Shown in pieces: positions 25,734 to 39,068 of a stretch of DNA of 64,000 nt. This DNA is from Acanthosoma haemorrhoidale (taxonomy: Eukaryota; Arthropoda; Insecta; Hemiptera; Acanthosomatidae). How positions within the stretch are numbered: position 1 is the first letter of the stretch; each line of letters begins with the position of its first letter. The translations under genes were made by a program, and so were the position numbers. The stretch lies in NCBI GenBank assembly GCA_930367205.1, contig OV884012.1, positions 57,681,239 through 57,745,238 of the forward strand. Direction: 5' to 3'. The notes below the pieces were generated by a model. That model had not been told where the DNA came from. It ran no database searches and was given only the letters and a program-made list of their open reading frames with translations.

Positions 25734-26932
25734 CTCTCAATTAAAATGGAAAAATAATGTTTAGGAGACTCTAATCTATGACTTATTGACTTCCAATCGT
25801 CAATAAACCATCACTTATACATTGAATTTCCATGTAAAATCTTAAAGTCTATCCAACGAAACCTTATAAATGATGATTTCAAGATAAGAAAAAGAAATAA
25901 TAATTTTTTTAAACCCTATTATTTTGGCATATTGTGATTTACAATATATACAATCCCTAAAGAACTCAATAAACTAAATTTGCACCTGATACTTCTATGT
26001 TTTCTACAGCTATACTACATTTTATACAATATGTGAATTTTGATAACTGACAATTTAGTTAATGCCATTATTCTAACATTTGAAGGTAATGAAGCTCAAC
26101 TTCCAGAAAGATTATTCACAAAAACAAACTTAACCCCAGTTTGCTCCCATCAATACGGGAATGTTGGTAAAGTCAAGTTAACAGAGCATTTGTCGGTCCC
26201 TACTTCAAACAATTAGGAGTTTATTGACTTGTAATTATCGCCCGCTGATGTCTCAACACGTAATTCCTTCTTTTTAATAAGGTCGTCGAGGCCATCAACT
26301 TCAAACCCTATGCAATGTGATAGGAAAATGTTCATTTTTTAAGCAATTAGGTAATTACATATCAAAAGAGGAGGGCAGGCCCAAGAGGGAAAGCATGAGG
26401 GTGTGTTGTTTAAAAGTAGACGAACGAAACCCAAAAAAACAACAAATACTCAACTACCTCGGTCGTAAATCATGTTTAAATCATCATCAAGTCACTGTTC
26501 TCGACAAATTTCAGTTATGTTATTTCGTGTTTATTTTTGGGCTTATGAGAATTCGCAGCTCATAAATATGTATCTCTGAAATGTTATTGCAAAAACTATT
26601 TACATGTTGCTCTAAGTAATATTTATTGTAGGAAGACTAGCTCTGAAGGAATCAGTGGAACTATAAAATATCCCGAGGCACGTAGTATTTACAGGGAAAG
26701 ATTGGTCAGCTGAAACATACATGAGTTTGTAACTTGTATACTACTCCTCACTTACCTGTTCGAACTGTGGGAATTCTTAATCTAATTAAAGTCCAATGCT
26801 GGAACATAGCAGATGGTTTGGTATTGTGGGCATCCTACGAGCAGTCCAATAAATGCTTGGTTTAAGGGCATGTTCATGTGATAAGATACAACTTTATATA
26901 CATCATCTTATCTTACCGTATCAGCACAGTAG
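25734..26932. other. AT-rich gap, nothing recognised
   Basis: No gene supported. The 82-codon open frame at 26317-26565 has no similarity I recognise and no supporting context. Confidence 0.45.
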
Positions 26933-27415
26933 TCAACCGGTTACAACACAATCCCAATAAAATAAACAAGCATTGCCAAAAAAAACGAAATTAATAACTA
27001 ACGCAAGCAAGCCAAAATCATCTACAAAAACACCTAGTACTTTAACAAAACATCTCATGTAAATTCCATAAAGAAACCAATTCTTTACAAATCAATTATC
27101 CGATATCAGATAGCATAAGCTTCATGGGGGTGCCTCTTGTAAAATGAAGTAGAGAACACTTAAAAAGATTTCCTAAGGAGACCTAGGAATGCGATTCATT
27201 AACAACATCCCCTGCTTTCAAGTTTATCTAAAAGCTCCAATTCGAGAATCGGCCCTTTTTCAAGCCTTAACGTATTCTTTTTTGTTTACATTCATACCAT
27301 AATTTTCTTGGTTATGGTCTTACAACACAATTTTTTAATTATTTTAACTCTTATTGCCATTTTACATTGCTTGGAAATAAAGTTATTAAAGGTAATTGGA
27401 GTTTTAATATTATTA
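26933..27415. repeat. Duplicated block, copy 1 (with 38636-39068)
   Basis: From AGTCAACCGGTTACAACACA onward this block is nearly identical to 38636-39068, apart from two short segments present only here (about 26953-26990 and 27029-27047) and small indels. The similarity continues without a break into the family A fragment at 27416. No coding content recognised. Confidence 0.85.
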
Positions 27416-27776
27416 TTTTTTTTTTTTAAACAACTTTATTATGATAAAATTACAATCTGCCTTAATACTTAATAGGCAATAAGTAATTGAGATAAATGTT
27501 CTCATTCATACCATATTTACAATTCATCATTCACTCGCACATTCATACAATTTTTACAAACAGCCCAGAGGCCCCCCAAGTCCACATGGTTGTTACCTCC
27601 CTCGCATGTGAAAGAGGAAGCGGAGTCTTGGGAAGTCCCCCACGCTCCTCCGTCAGCCAAGTCACCGGATACGAGCCAATAGAGGCTGGGGAAGAGCGCG
27701 AGAGCCACTTACGCTCAGGACATGATTGGAGAAACTGGCCATTGCTAGGACTCTCACTGTCACACATTTTTTGCGC
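27416..27776 (-). mobile_element. Family A 3' UTR copy with candidate TSD
   Basis: A minus-strand fragment holding the complete long-form 3' UTR from the GTGACAGTGAGAGTCC start to the TGATAAAATTACAATCTGCC end and a T run (the poly-A tail). It includes the segment around GCGAGGGAGGTAACAACCAT lost from the complete element. A candidate target duplication is AGTTTTAATATTAT at 27400-27413 against AGTTTTTTAATATTAT at 27777-27792 (two extra T). It has no ORF2 sequence. The open frames on both strands are shadows of this UTR. Confidence 0.8.
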
Positions 27777-27792
27777 AGTTTTTTAATATTAT

Positions 27793-30700
27793 CAAGCACA
27801 GCAACTTACAATACATGAATCCCCATATCCTAACTTAATTAATGAATATTTTTATTTTATAGTAATTGTTAATTTGTAGTTTCGTTAATAATTACCGTAG
27901 GATCTTTTTAAAAAATTACAATGTCCATGTCAAAAGTTAGATTAAGCTAACATTAAGGAAACTTTTATAAGGGACTGGATATTTTTATAAAGAATATTTA
28001 ATCTGATTTGCCACAGGCAACTGATCCTTATTATAAGTTATTTCTTGGGACAAACGGATTAACTCTCAGACGCTGAAGACTTCAGGAAAGCAAAGTTGAA
28101 TTGATGAATAACCATCAAGTCCCAAACACCCCTGATGCCGACCGGGTCCAGCCCTCACCTGGCTGATAATAGGGGCATCTAATCTCATTTTGAGGGTAAA
28201 ATTATTATGACAAAGTACATTTTATCATATTTTAAAACAACAATTGATTCTTTGGAAGATTGGTAATTACAGTAAAACTTCTTACAGAAAACAACTAAAT
28301 ATGTGTTTTTTAATTGAAATATTATTGAGGAAGGCCTAACCATGTGCCAAGAGGTTAAACTCCTATAGCTGCGGATTGGCTATACAAATTTTCCTTAATT
28401 ATAAGCAATTAAAAGAGACCTGCAAAAGGACATCTTTGAGACGGAAACAAGAAGGCCAGAAGGAAAGGGCTAGAAATCAGGTGACGAAGTAGGGCGCCAT
28501 CCGTCATTGGTGGCAGCTCTGGGCCAATAAGTCAGAGGCGGACTAAGTAAAGAGCCCGTGTTTCCCACGATAGTGCGCTAATAACACCTGCTACACATCG
28601 ACGGGACGGCCTCCAGATTTATCACCGCCAGCTCGTGATCAGCTCTGGGTATATCACCCTCCGGCCAGCGAACCGTTGTACGAATCCACCCACTCCTTCC
28701 TATTTCTAACGCTGCAATCCTCTTCATCATGTCACTTCATTAACCCACATCATACCCCAAGGTTATTGAACCGGAGCATCCTTGTTTAGTCTCTCAAGGG
28801 TTTCCATGTGTTGTAGAAGTGCTAAGACAATGAAGCTCACTTGTAAACTGCAGATGCATGCAATAGTACTGGATAAATTAATCAGACTAACCCGAAGATA
28901 AATGTCTACTTTCACTCAAGTACTTACAATCGCCTTCTTTTTGTCTGTCTTCCTGGTACCATGTTAGTGGTTGTAAAATGTACTCAATCCATTTGAACTT
29001 TTAATGGTACCGCTGACCCTAAGGTAGGCGTTGAGTAATTATTTACCTTATTAATTAACCCCAATTGCCACATATTTACAAACTCAATATTATTATTAAA
29101 AAGATAAACTATTATAGAGAAGTTTCAAATGACCACTTACCTCAAAGTCTTGGGAATAATATTGCTCGGTATTTGTCACCTCAATAGTCGACTGGTTCAT
29201 AAGGAAACAGAACTATACTTAAACGAGATGACATCTGTTGTTTTTACCACAACTGGCCCTTTGGTTGTAGCAATAAATACACACATTTCAGTATACTTGT
29301 TATCTCAAATAGTATAACTCCAATTAAAAATATGTTGAGTTTTTATTTCTGTGGTGGTCGTGAAAAAGCAGATATGTCGAAATGATTGATTGATTTATGA
29401 ACTGGAAAAAACTACCGTTAACTTCACGTTAGAAATTCTTCCTCATGCAACTGAAAATGACTTTTAATTAATGACATAAACCCTAAGAAAAGAGTCTTTT
29501 TCACGACTCCCACTTATTTATCATGCAATAATTATTAAGGGGAAGTAAGGGAAGTATTAACATAGGGATTGTTAACTCTTATTATTTCTTGAATCCCAGC
29601 TAGGCTGAAGTTACTATTTAAGCTTTGATTCTTTCAAGACTCATTAATGTTGGTAACGCAAAAGAAAATTAAACCATACCCCCCCCCACCAAATAGAAGT
29701 TTTAGAAAGCAATAATATAACTCGTGTACTTAATGTCGTTCCCGCCAATTTCAATAGAACTTCTTTGCTAGCTACACTTTTTTTTTTTAAAGTGACTTTT
29801 CTTTTTTTTTGACGTTTATACGTGAACCAAAAGACACGTATCCGTTGGTATTGCTCCCTAATAAATAAGGATTTTGTTTACATGTATTTTTTAAAACGTG
29901 GCAGTTTAGTTTATATTTGAATCGTTAAAAAATAATCTTTGGTACTATGGAATCTTTGGAAACCCTCAATTGTCCAATGCATCACACTTGTTTTGAATTC
30001 ACACTACCACACACGAATGTACCTCGTGCCTGTCGAGAGAAAAGCGAGGATGTGAAGAGGTTTGATCTTATCCCAAATCAAACCAACATCGTCATAGGAC
30101 ATTGGAGCGCATTCTTTCTTACTCAGAGCCTGCTTTCTAATGATAACTGTTTATGTTTATGGTAGCTGAGAGCCACTAGATACACAGATACAGGTAATAG
30201 AGGAAGACAGATAGGACGTCGATAGGGGTCAGTAGCTACCCGACATCCCGGACTATTATGACAAGGTCGATTTATTTAAAGGTTGGGGGTCCTAAACGAC
30301 CCCTCCCCCCCCCCAAACAGACCTACAATTATGATAATCCACAGAGCTATACCTCGACGTGGAACAGCGGTGTGATAAGGCAGAGCCCGGTTGTTAGTGT
30401 CACTGCATGCATTCCATTACATCCATCAACTGCAGCTAGCTCAGAACAAAAAGGCGAGAATCGTGGAAGTGAGCTCGATAAATTTTCATGGATTTTGAAG
30501 TCTAATAAAGGATCTGGCATTTGTGAGTGTTGGCCTGCATAGCTTCGGGACCGTTTTAATTAGGGAGTGGAACGGGACATGCTTGAGAAGTACTTTCCAA
30601 AAGTCTGCAAAGAATAGTTCCTAGCGAGTAAGAAAAAACACAGACTGAAAATGTTTAATTTTCAATTAACAGCCACTACGAGTATAATAAAAAAGACCGC

Positions 30701-33700
30701 CAATATATCGGCCGAACCGGAATAGAAAGAATTTATTCATATATTCGGGCTGATTGTCAGAAAAAATACTAATTCGGTCTGAAACTTTAATGGTATATAC
30801 CACAAAACCTTAAAATATGTTGATTACGTATTTGTTAAGATACAACAACAAGAAGTATTGGGGGATAAATATCGTGAACCCTTAAAATTTATGAAGTCCC
30901 ATTTCAGAAGTCCTTTTTTTCTTACAAAAAATCTTCAGCTAAAAAAACATTGTCCTAACTCTATGTTATAAATATATACTTATGAAAATATGTTCATAAT
31001 TCGCCTCCTAACGCACAATTGTGATTCCACCTGGAACACTTCTATCTGGACTCGGTTATTGTGAGATATTTTTAGCATTTGTATTTGTATGCTTATTTAT
31101 TGCAGTGTTGCGCATTTATTATACATATTATGAGTTATGCATAGCAAGTACGTTTTGTCTGCAAATAAATATAAATTATTTCTTACTATAATAATTTTTA
31201 ATAAGTAAATAAAAAATTAAGATATGTAAAACTACTTAGTTGTAAATTTTCCCTCAGAAATTTGCACAATCTATCGGTGCCATTAGTATAACATTACGCG
31301 TTGCATACTTTAAGCTGAAAAAAAAAAAAAAAAATTACGCGAGGTATTTCAGTCAGGTAAACCTTATAAATACATAAGTAGCTTTATTATGAGTTGCCAT
31401 CATTGATTTAATAGAATTTTGCGCAGTAGCATGATAGTGTATATTTAGGTTCGGTTAATTAATTATTACCATAGAAAACATAAATATTTTGGTATGTGCA
31501 GTAATACATATATATATGCAACAATACAATATGTTGTGTTTAAATTTAATTTTATTGAAATATTTTAATATTACATTAATGTTAGAATAATTTAAATATT
31601 CTTGGTCTAGATAATAGCAACAATGCCTTTTGTAACTTTGTTTTCTGATGCCCAATGCAACCGGTGAAAAGAATCTTGATAAAAAAAATAAGCAGAAGGG
31701 GATGTTACCTGCAGGTCATATCTCGCCCATTGTAAGAGTCATTCTATGACATAACAACACTAAAAGCGGTCTTGAACCAGACCACCTACCTGTGTTCGGG
31801 TCGATGAGGGGTGATTTCATATCGGGACCAGAGCTACCACCAAGGTAAAGAGGGTCCGAAGAAAAGCGGAGAGGACGGTTGGGAAGAAGGGAGGGTTCGC
31901 GGAGTGGAGAGACAATAGGAAGGAAGTAAAAAGTATATTACACATTCATCGGCCGGCTCCCCTCCTGGGCTTTGCGGGAGTCCGGGGCACAATCGCTCGC
32001 CTGTAACGGTCTTCCTCCACAGACTAAAAGGCTCACCAGAGACCAAGCTACAGGGCGCCTGAAACCTTATTGTCAGACTGTCCCCTTAAGGCAATTAAGA
32101 CAAGTAGAATCGCTTAAGTATCTAGGCTCTAATATGTAACCGTTCTGTGAAGCTAAAGGCCTACTAGTGGTGAAGTCAGGTCAAAGATCAAATTCATAAT
32201 ACACGTAATCCAATGATAGCATTCCCACTACATGGTTCGGTCAAGTCAAGGCAAGGCACGTCAAACCAAAGATCGACCCGGAACCGATCAACAACAGCAA
32301 AAGACCGGAGCGCCCCTTACCCACTTTGACCGATGCCAATGTGAACGTTTAGCAGCCAAGTCAAATCCACATCGATGACAAATTTGTTTTATGATTTTAC
32401 AAATTTATCTAACAAAACTATGAATGGACACGTAGAGAAACTTTAACAAGGTAAGCAAGTGTTTTATTATGTTATGCACACAGAACCATCGTATATTTGA
32501 TGTTTTTGTAACACTATTCTTACAATTTTAATTAAAGTTTGCCTAGCGACAGCAGCATTGTTCGTTACCGAATGAGCAAATGAAATGAAATCCCATCGTC
32601 CATGACTTGTTCTGACCTGACCGCGAATGTGAATGCTACTGGCAATAGCAAGGATCGTAGATAGATCTGACTTGATTTCACAATGATCTCTAGTGTTAAT
32701 TGTTCTTCAAGATTCACCGAAACCGGGGATTTCTCTTAACTGGCTACGACTCACACAAAAAAACAGGCTGTGTTCTATTTAAATAATTTCTCTGTACTTT
32801 AGCACTTTAAAAAAAATTGTATTTCATTCACTACAAATCAACTGCACTACAACTACATTGCATCGACATGTTATTTTGCACTATATACACAGAACTTGAA
32901 TTAATAGACTTCTCTCGCTATTAAGTAAATCCATTTACAATTTAAAATTTGGCAGTAATAATCAAATTTGGTAATGAAATGCACACAATAACTGTTTTAA
33001 AGTTTCTAATTTAAGTATATAAATACAATGCAAATTTCTTCTTCAATAAAATTTGGGAAAGTTTATTTAACGATTTGCTCAGCAAATAATTTATAAAACG
33101 TACCAGTTTCATAGGGTTAATATTACAAATAATAGAGCTTTGTGTCTATTGAGATACCATTATAAAATTAACAAATTATAAAATTAATCTATTATATATG
33201 AGTGATATATCTAATTAAACCACTTGTAATTCTAAAGAGAATGTCACAAGTTTTAGCTTTATAGGTCAAATAGTTTTTGAGTGACAGAATTTCGAAGATT
33301 TATAAACAAAGTGAAAAAAATGTTGTTTTTTTTGTGTAATTCATGTGAAATTCAAAAACCAAAAGTGAAAAAAAAATTGAAACTATTTTTAAATTAAAAC
33401 AGCCTGAACACAGCCAGCCGATGCTCCTTCCTAGTTTACATATTCACACATTTCCCTTTAGTCTCAAGGTGCATTCTAAATTACTGGTGAAGCGTAGTGT
33501 CATAGACAAGCAACTACTAACCGACTAATGGCCAAGGACTTTAATAATCAAAAGTTGGAGATTTTACGGCTTTATACTCTAGTGAATGAATATCACTAAA
33601 GCTGAAGGTTCAGCGGACTATCCATCAGCATGTCAAACAGATTTGAAGTTTGAAGACAAGTGTCAAAACATCTTAGCTTATAAATGTTATGAAAGATCCT

Positions 33701-34195
33701 TTTAAATAATTTTGAATTTGAATGATGTATTTAAATGAAAATTTAGAATGTGCGATGTTATTACTCTTACGGTAGATGTCACGTAAAAAACAAAATCATG
33801 GATCTAAAGAAATACGATCTTCGAGCAACAATTATTTATTTGCAACGGTTGTGATGCATTTTACCTTGTTTCTTCGTCGAGCTGGCAGAGTTAGAAGTCG
33901 AATGCTCTAAGGAGAGGTCTGGACCTTAAAGAGAAACAATGACTGTCCCAGTTGTTAACTGATGGCAGATCCGGGAAGTACGGACAACCTGGAACAATGG
34001 AACACTGCCTTGTCTGCCACGGCACCAGGTGGATTCTTTTCGTAGTTTACCTGATCTAGGGGAACCGTTACCTTGTACTAGTTACAACATAAATACATTT
34101 TAGTAAATTTCCTCATGCTTGCAGAGTTTCAAAGCTGAAAAAGCTGATTTTTTTTCATTATTTTCCCAACAGAATTGAAAAATAAATTGTTTTAT
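27793..34195. other. Long gene-free stretch with three unassigned GC-richer islands
   Basis: No recognised gene over more than 6 kb. Islands of balanced composition lie at about 28430-28700, 30240-30600 and 31690-32340, with C-runs at about 29681 and 30305. None gives a protein I know in any frame. A short segment at about 29405-29460 resembles 54425-54470. An A run lies at 31318-31335. Confidence 0.45.
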
Positions 34196-34560
34196 TTCAA
34201 TTAATGTCCTGAGTGCCTGTGACTCTCGGGATCTCCTTCAGCCTCCACTGATACGTGTACTCCACTGTTGTGGCTGTAGGAGTATTCTTGGAGATCTCAC
34301 AAATCACTGCCTCCTTCTGCCTTGCCGGGAAGGTGACAATACTGCGAGTGAATTGGAGGATTCCTGGGCTATGTAAAGTTGTCTATATTGTATGAAGGTA
34401 TATTGGAAATATGGTATGATTGAAGGAGTACATTTGTAGTATGTATATTATGAATGCTATGTTTTATTACAATTATCTATTACAATGTATTACAACGATC
34501 CATTTTCTCAATTTTTCCCTTCTAGGACAGATTGCAATTTTCTTCAATAAACCTTTATAT
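34196..34560 (+). repeat. Diverged family A-related 3' UTR fragment
   Basis: It contains the ordered landmarks of the family A 3' UTR: TGTCCTGAGTGCCTGTGACTC, CAGCCTCCACTGATACG, GGGAAGGTGACAATACTGCG, a TATGAAGG...ATGGTATGATTGA repeat region and GCAATTTTCTTCAATAAACC. Spacing and sequence differ enough to suggest a related subfamily. No coding part remains. Confidence 0.6.
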
Positions 34561-35000
34561 TAAAAATCTAAAAAGAAAGAATGACGAGTATTTTTACTAT
34601 GGAACTAATGTGTCTCACACTTTTTTCGTGTTCAGTACAAACTCTCTTGACAGCTCATAATTGACAGCTTGACACCTATAATCTTTTGGTTGTGTTGTGA
34701 AATGCAGAATACAATATGATGAATAAAAAACGCATCAGATAATTTAAATTACGGTGTTACGGTTTAAACCGGAACAGAAGAAATGTTCTACTATGTTGAA
34801 GGATGCTGGAGAGTTTTTTCATCAAAAATTTGTTTCAGTTCACAAATTGTAACTTTTTTACTTTTAACGCTCTAACACAAATGACAGCTCCAGTGGCCAT
34901 TTACAAGTATGAAAAAAGAAAAGTACAAAAATCGTAAATTATATGAAAGTAATGTGTTCTGACACTTGTTTCATGTTCAGTACAAAATCTGTTACTAGAC
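34561..35000 (+). repeat. Diverged direct duplication (two copies about 345 bp apart)
   Basis: A segment at about 34594-34650 (ACTAATGTGTCTCACAC, then GTGTTCAGTACAAACTCT) recurs at about 34940-34990 (AGTAATGTGTTCTGACAC, then ATGTTCAGTACAAAATCT), each preceded by an A-rich AAAGAAA segment. It looks like an old partial tandem duplication. Function unknown. Confidence 0.5.
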
Positions 35001-35879
35001 ATCTAAAATAATATTAGGCCAAATACAGTGAAATCTCTTAAACATACTTAAACTGCAATGGTGCATATTAATGACTATAGAGGATACACAGCTGAAAAAA
35101 CTCCAATAATTAAATGATTAAAAAATGTTTAACAAGCCACAAATACAGAAATTTTCCTATTATAAATCAGATATGGAATAATATGTAAAATATATTAATG
35201 AAAACACCTGCAAAGGAGAGACAACCTTTCCAAAAAAGACAGGTTAACAGTTGGGTGTCGGCCCTACTATAAGATATGTTCACTAGGAGCTCAGAAAAAG
35301 AGTTTCCCAAAAGGGGAGTCCGTCTGAAGTTTTATTTTTTATATAAAAAATTATAATTGACGTCATTCAAGTTGATATTTCAATTCCCAAGGTAATTCAT
35401 GAATCTTTTGTTTTCGATACTATTCATCAGTCGGGTAGTATTTTATGGATCATTGTGGCCAGCCTCTGATATGTGAGAAGTACCGACGTCGTCGTGTCTT
35501 AAATGTTCGTGACATTTAGTCTTAAGCTTCCTTTAGGTTCTTCCCACTTGCATAGATCACGAGATCTGGCGAAAATTTTATAGAACTAGCATTCATAAAA
35601 AAAAACGCTGATTCCGGAATTATTAATGACGTGGGCAATTCTTGTAAATAAATTTCCAACACCGTGCGTGTACCAAGTCTTTACTTTTTTCTCCCATTTC
35701 TATCTTTCCAGAGGGTATTCGGTTTATATTGGATATGGTATATCCAAACAGTGAAATAGTGATAATGAGCCTTGTTGATATTTGTATCAATATTTGAGAT
35801 AAATCGTGGTAATGGTAATATCTTTCTGAATACATTTATGTATTTCATATATTTATTTTTTGATAGGTAAACATTTTTT
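35001..35879. other. AT-rich gap, nothing recognised
   Basis: No gene, RNA or mobile-element signal supported. Confidence 0.5.
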
Positions 35880-36260
35880 TATTAAAAAATAGTTTCAATC
35901 CACGCTAATACGCAACAAGTGATCAACATCATATTCATTAGGCATTAGCAGTTCAGTATTCATTACTCATTCATACAATATATGCAAATACACTCATATA
36001 TATTGTGCAAATGCACAACGATCTTCTGACTCCGTATGATTGTCACCTCCCTCGCCGAAGAGAAAACGGAGGGTCGGTAGTTTCCCCGTACAGCTCCGTC
36101 AGCCGCATCAATGGTTATGGATGGCCTAGTGGATGCTGACAGAAAAGCGCGAGAGCCGCAGGCGCTCAGGGCGTATTTAAAGTGCCCATTTCCAAAGTCT
36201 CTTACTGTCACCGATTCATAATGTGTGAAGTGGGCACTGTCACATTGCTTATCAAGGAGG
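35880..36260 (-). repeat. Diverged family A-related 3' UTR fragment, minus strand
   Basis: Read on the minus strand it shows AGTGGGCA, GTGACAGTAAGAGACTTTGG, GCCCTGAGCGCCTGCGGCTC, GCGGCTGACGGAGCTGT and GGGAGGTGACAATCATACGG, in the order of the family A 3' UTR, then the ATTGTATGAATGAG repeats. It is strongly diverged and non-coding. Confidence 0.65.
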
Positions 36261-37784
36261 TTACAGAGTTGTGCTAGGATACTGTTCTCAGAACTTCAGA
36301 TTTCGTCTGATTCAGTTTAACTCAATGCATTCATTATTACATAAGATTAAAAGCACAAATTCTTCATGATTTTTTGCTGGGACGCTAACTAGAAGAAATA
36401 TATATATGCATATTCAGAGCTCTGAAAGAATTCAGAGATAGATTTCGTCCGTTCCATTTTTCAGGATTACAATCGACAAGTCTACACTCATATATAAAGA
36501 TTGGACAAAGACAATTTTTCTCCAGTTCTAAGTAGCTTTTCAAGGGCTCGGGTACAGTTATGATAAGCCTGAAGGGTGATCAATCTCTGGGAAACGCGAG
36601 GATGACTAATAACACAGAAGTTGGTATGATTCTTTTTATTTTACGTTCTTAGTTTTTATTTTAAAATCATTTTAACATAAGTAACGGGGCTCTGGACCTT
36701 CGTCTGTTTAACATTGGATTACGGACACAATTAGTTTGTGTCAGGTCGGCTGGTTAACAAATGGATGTGTTTACTTTCTACATGTGTACCTCAGTGGCTA
36801 CTCACTGCGGTGTCCTAGTTATGTCCCGGCTCATAGATCCGGAACAGTTCTTGAATGTATAGGCGAAGGACCTAAGGATAATTTGAATTCCCCCTACTTA
36901 AATTTAAGTAAAAAGAATTGTTACTATTAAAAGTTAAAATTGCACACAATTAATAGCTTTCATAGCTCTAAAAGAGGGTTACATTGGGTGTCAGTTGAAC
37001 TGTTTCACTTATTACAAGATCACAAACCGCAGTTTAAAAAATTTAAAGCATGACGGAAATTATTTTAATTATTGAGGGACAAATATTTTTCAAAACACGA
37101 CGTAAATCAATATTTTTATATAATGGTGGTAAATCGATCACCCAAAATCGGCTAACGTATTTTTTTTTTTGTATACATAAGACATCCAATTTATGTACAA
37201 AATTGATACCCTTTTTGATGCACATTATTTTAGAAATCTGCCATTCTAATGTGACTGAATTGTAAAATATGTGACTATGAAATATTTTCTTCAACGTAGT
37301 ATTTTTTTTGGTTTAATTAGGATTCCTTAGAGATAAATGTCTGGGATGGACTAGTTTTTAACGTTTATAGATTAACTCATTCCCTCGTTATGGACCTCAA
37401 ATGGATACAATAGAGTACCCAAATATACCTTCATAGTAATTCCCTCAAAATATCTATATCTAATTTTGTCATGGAGAGAACAATGCCTACCAACTATGTA
37501 TAAACACTTTCTAATATCGCGAAGAGGTTTCCCTGGAATCATTTAGATCATTTCACTGATGGAAATAAAAACGATGCCTTAAAAAAAAAAAAAAAAAACT
37601 GAAGAAATTTATGTATCATTTGATGAATTGAATTGGGTATCAAATTAATGGTCTCGACGTCTTTGTTTACGCTATGTGTAACACTCACCCTTACCTCTCC
37701 GGCGCTTAAGGCAATGCTGTTTTGTGATGTAATGTAAATAAATATTTAAGAAGTCATGGCGATATGTCAGTGGTAATCATGACC
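36261..37784. other. AT-rich gap, nothing recognised
   Basis: Only short spurious frames, some overlapping on both strands near 37050-37290, and an A run at 37580-37598. Nothing supported. Confidence 0.5.
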
Positions 37785-38035
37785 ATTCACGTCCTGAGCG
37801 TCTATGGCACTTATGCCCTATCTCTCGTCTTTGGTGCACGGTGAAATAATAAAGGAGAAAGAAGTGGAGGGAGCTCGGATGCATATGGCCCTTCCACCAG
37901 CTTACTGGACTCCTGGGCAGAATGTGTATGCGTTAATTCAGTGAATGATAACTGTACATAAGTATGAATGAATTCGGACATTCCACCTAATAATGATGTA
38001 AATGCAAGTTGCGATTTTTCAAAAAAAACGTAAAT
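37785..38035 (+). repeat. Diverged family A-related 3' UTR fragment
   Basis: It contains CGTCCTGAGCGTCTATGGCAC, a poorly matching middle, GTGAATGATAACTGTACATA and AGTATGAATGAAT in family A order. No coding part. It is old, and the 3' end is not well defined. Confidence 0.5.
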
Positions 38036-38615
38036 TATTTAAGGGACTCGTCATGGTTAGGATATAGCAATGATCTGCTGAAGAATCTCGGATAAGGTAC
38101 ACCTTGTGTTACTTCAACGTTCTAGTTAGGTTAGGTACTGTCAGCTGTCACCGATTCCACTGATCTTTAGCCAATGGTGCGTTATCCGCTAAGACTGGAA
38201 GGTTACATTCGAAGGCCTAGATCCGAGATACCTCCTATCTCGACTTGGTCTCATTGTCTTCAGGCCCGAGAGGTGTACGTTTCCTTGTTCAAACAGTGGA
38301 GCGGGCTCCGTCTGTTCGCCTTAGCCGCCCGATCCTTCAGCCGAGATAACATTAAACGGGAATTAGCGGGCCTTAATGGGTGGTTAATTCATTGTACCTC
38401 CTATCGCGATCACATGATATATTAATGTTTGTTCTTAACTGGGCGTTGATACCTTCTGCTACCTTGGGATAAATACCTTGTGTGAGATAAGTAATTCTCA
38501 ATGAATTAGTATGAAGGTTGTGACTTTATTTCCTTTGAGGGAGTTCAAAAGCCATAACTGCTAAATGGGAGTCTCAACCTGCACGGACCTATTACCCATG
38601 AGAGCACATGTAACA
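38036..38615. other. Gene-free stretch with a GC-richer island
   Basis: An unassigned island at about 38150-38410 contains an 83-codon open frame with no similarity I recognise. No start, splice or regulatory support. Confidence 0.4.
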
Positions 38616-39068
38616 TTTTTTTTTATAGTCAACAACAGTCAACCGGTTACAACACAAATTAATAACCAACGCAAGCAAGCCAAAATCATCTACAAAAACA
38701 TCTCATGTAAATTCCATGAAGAAACCAATTCTTTACAAATCAATTATCCGATATCAGATAACATAAGCTTCAACAGAATGGGGTTTCTTTTGTAAAATCA
38801 AGTAGAGAACACTTGAAAAGATTTCCTAAGGAGACCTAAGAATGCGATTCATTAACAACATCCCCTGCTTTCAAGATTATCTAAAAGCTCCAATTCGAGA
38901 ATCGGTCCTTTTTCAAGCCTTAACATATTCTTTTTTGTTTACATTCATACCATAATTTTCTTGGTTATGGTCTTACAACACAACTTTTTAATTATTTTAA
39001 CTCTTATTACCATTTTACATTGCTTGGAAATAAAGTTATTAAAGGTAATTGGAGTTTTAATATTATTA
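38616..39068. repeat. Duplicated block, copy 2, bounded by a T run
   Basis: A 9-base T run (38616-38624) is followed by a block from AGTCAACCGGTTACAACACA that matches 26933-27415 and leads directly into a T run and a minus-strand family A fragment. A T run outside the shared block is what a second poly-A tail would look like if the block were carried as 3' flanking DNA of a retrotransposed transcript. Confidence 0.75.

Noticed and set aside
26317..26565. 82-codon open frame
   Set aside because: No recognised similarity, AT-rich composition and no supporting context.
28530..28560. Eleven-base match (GAGGCGGACTA) to the reverse strand near 40840
   Set aside because: The match does not extend and the flanks run in inconsistent directions.
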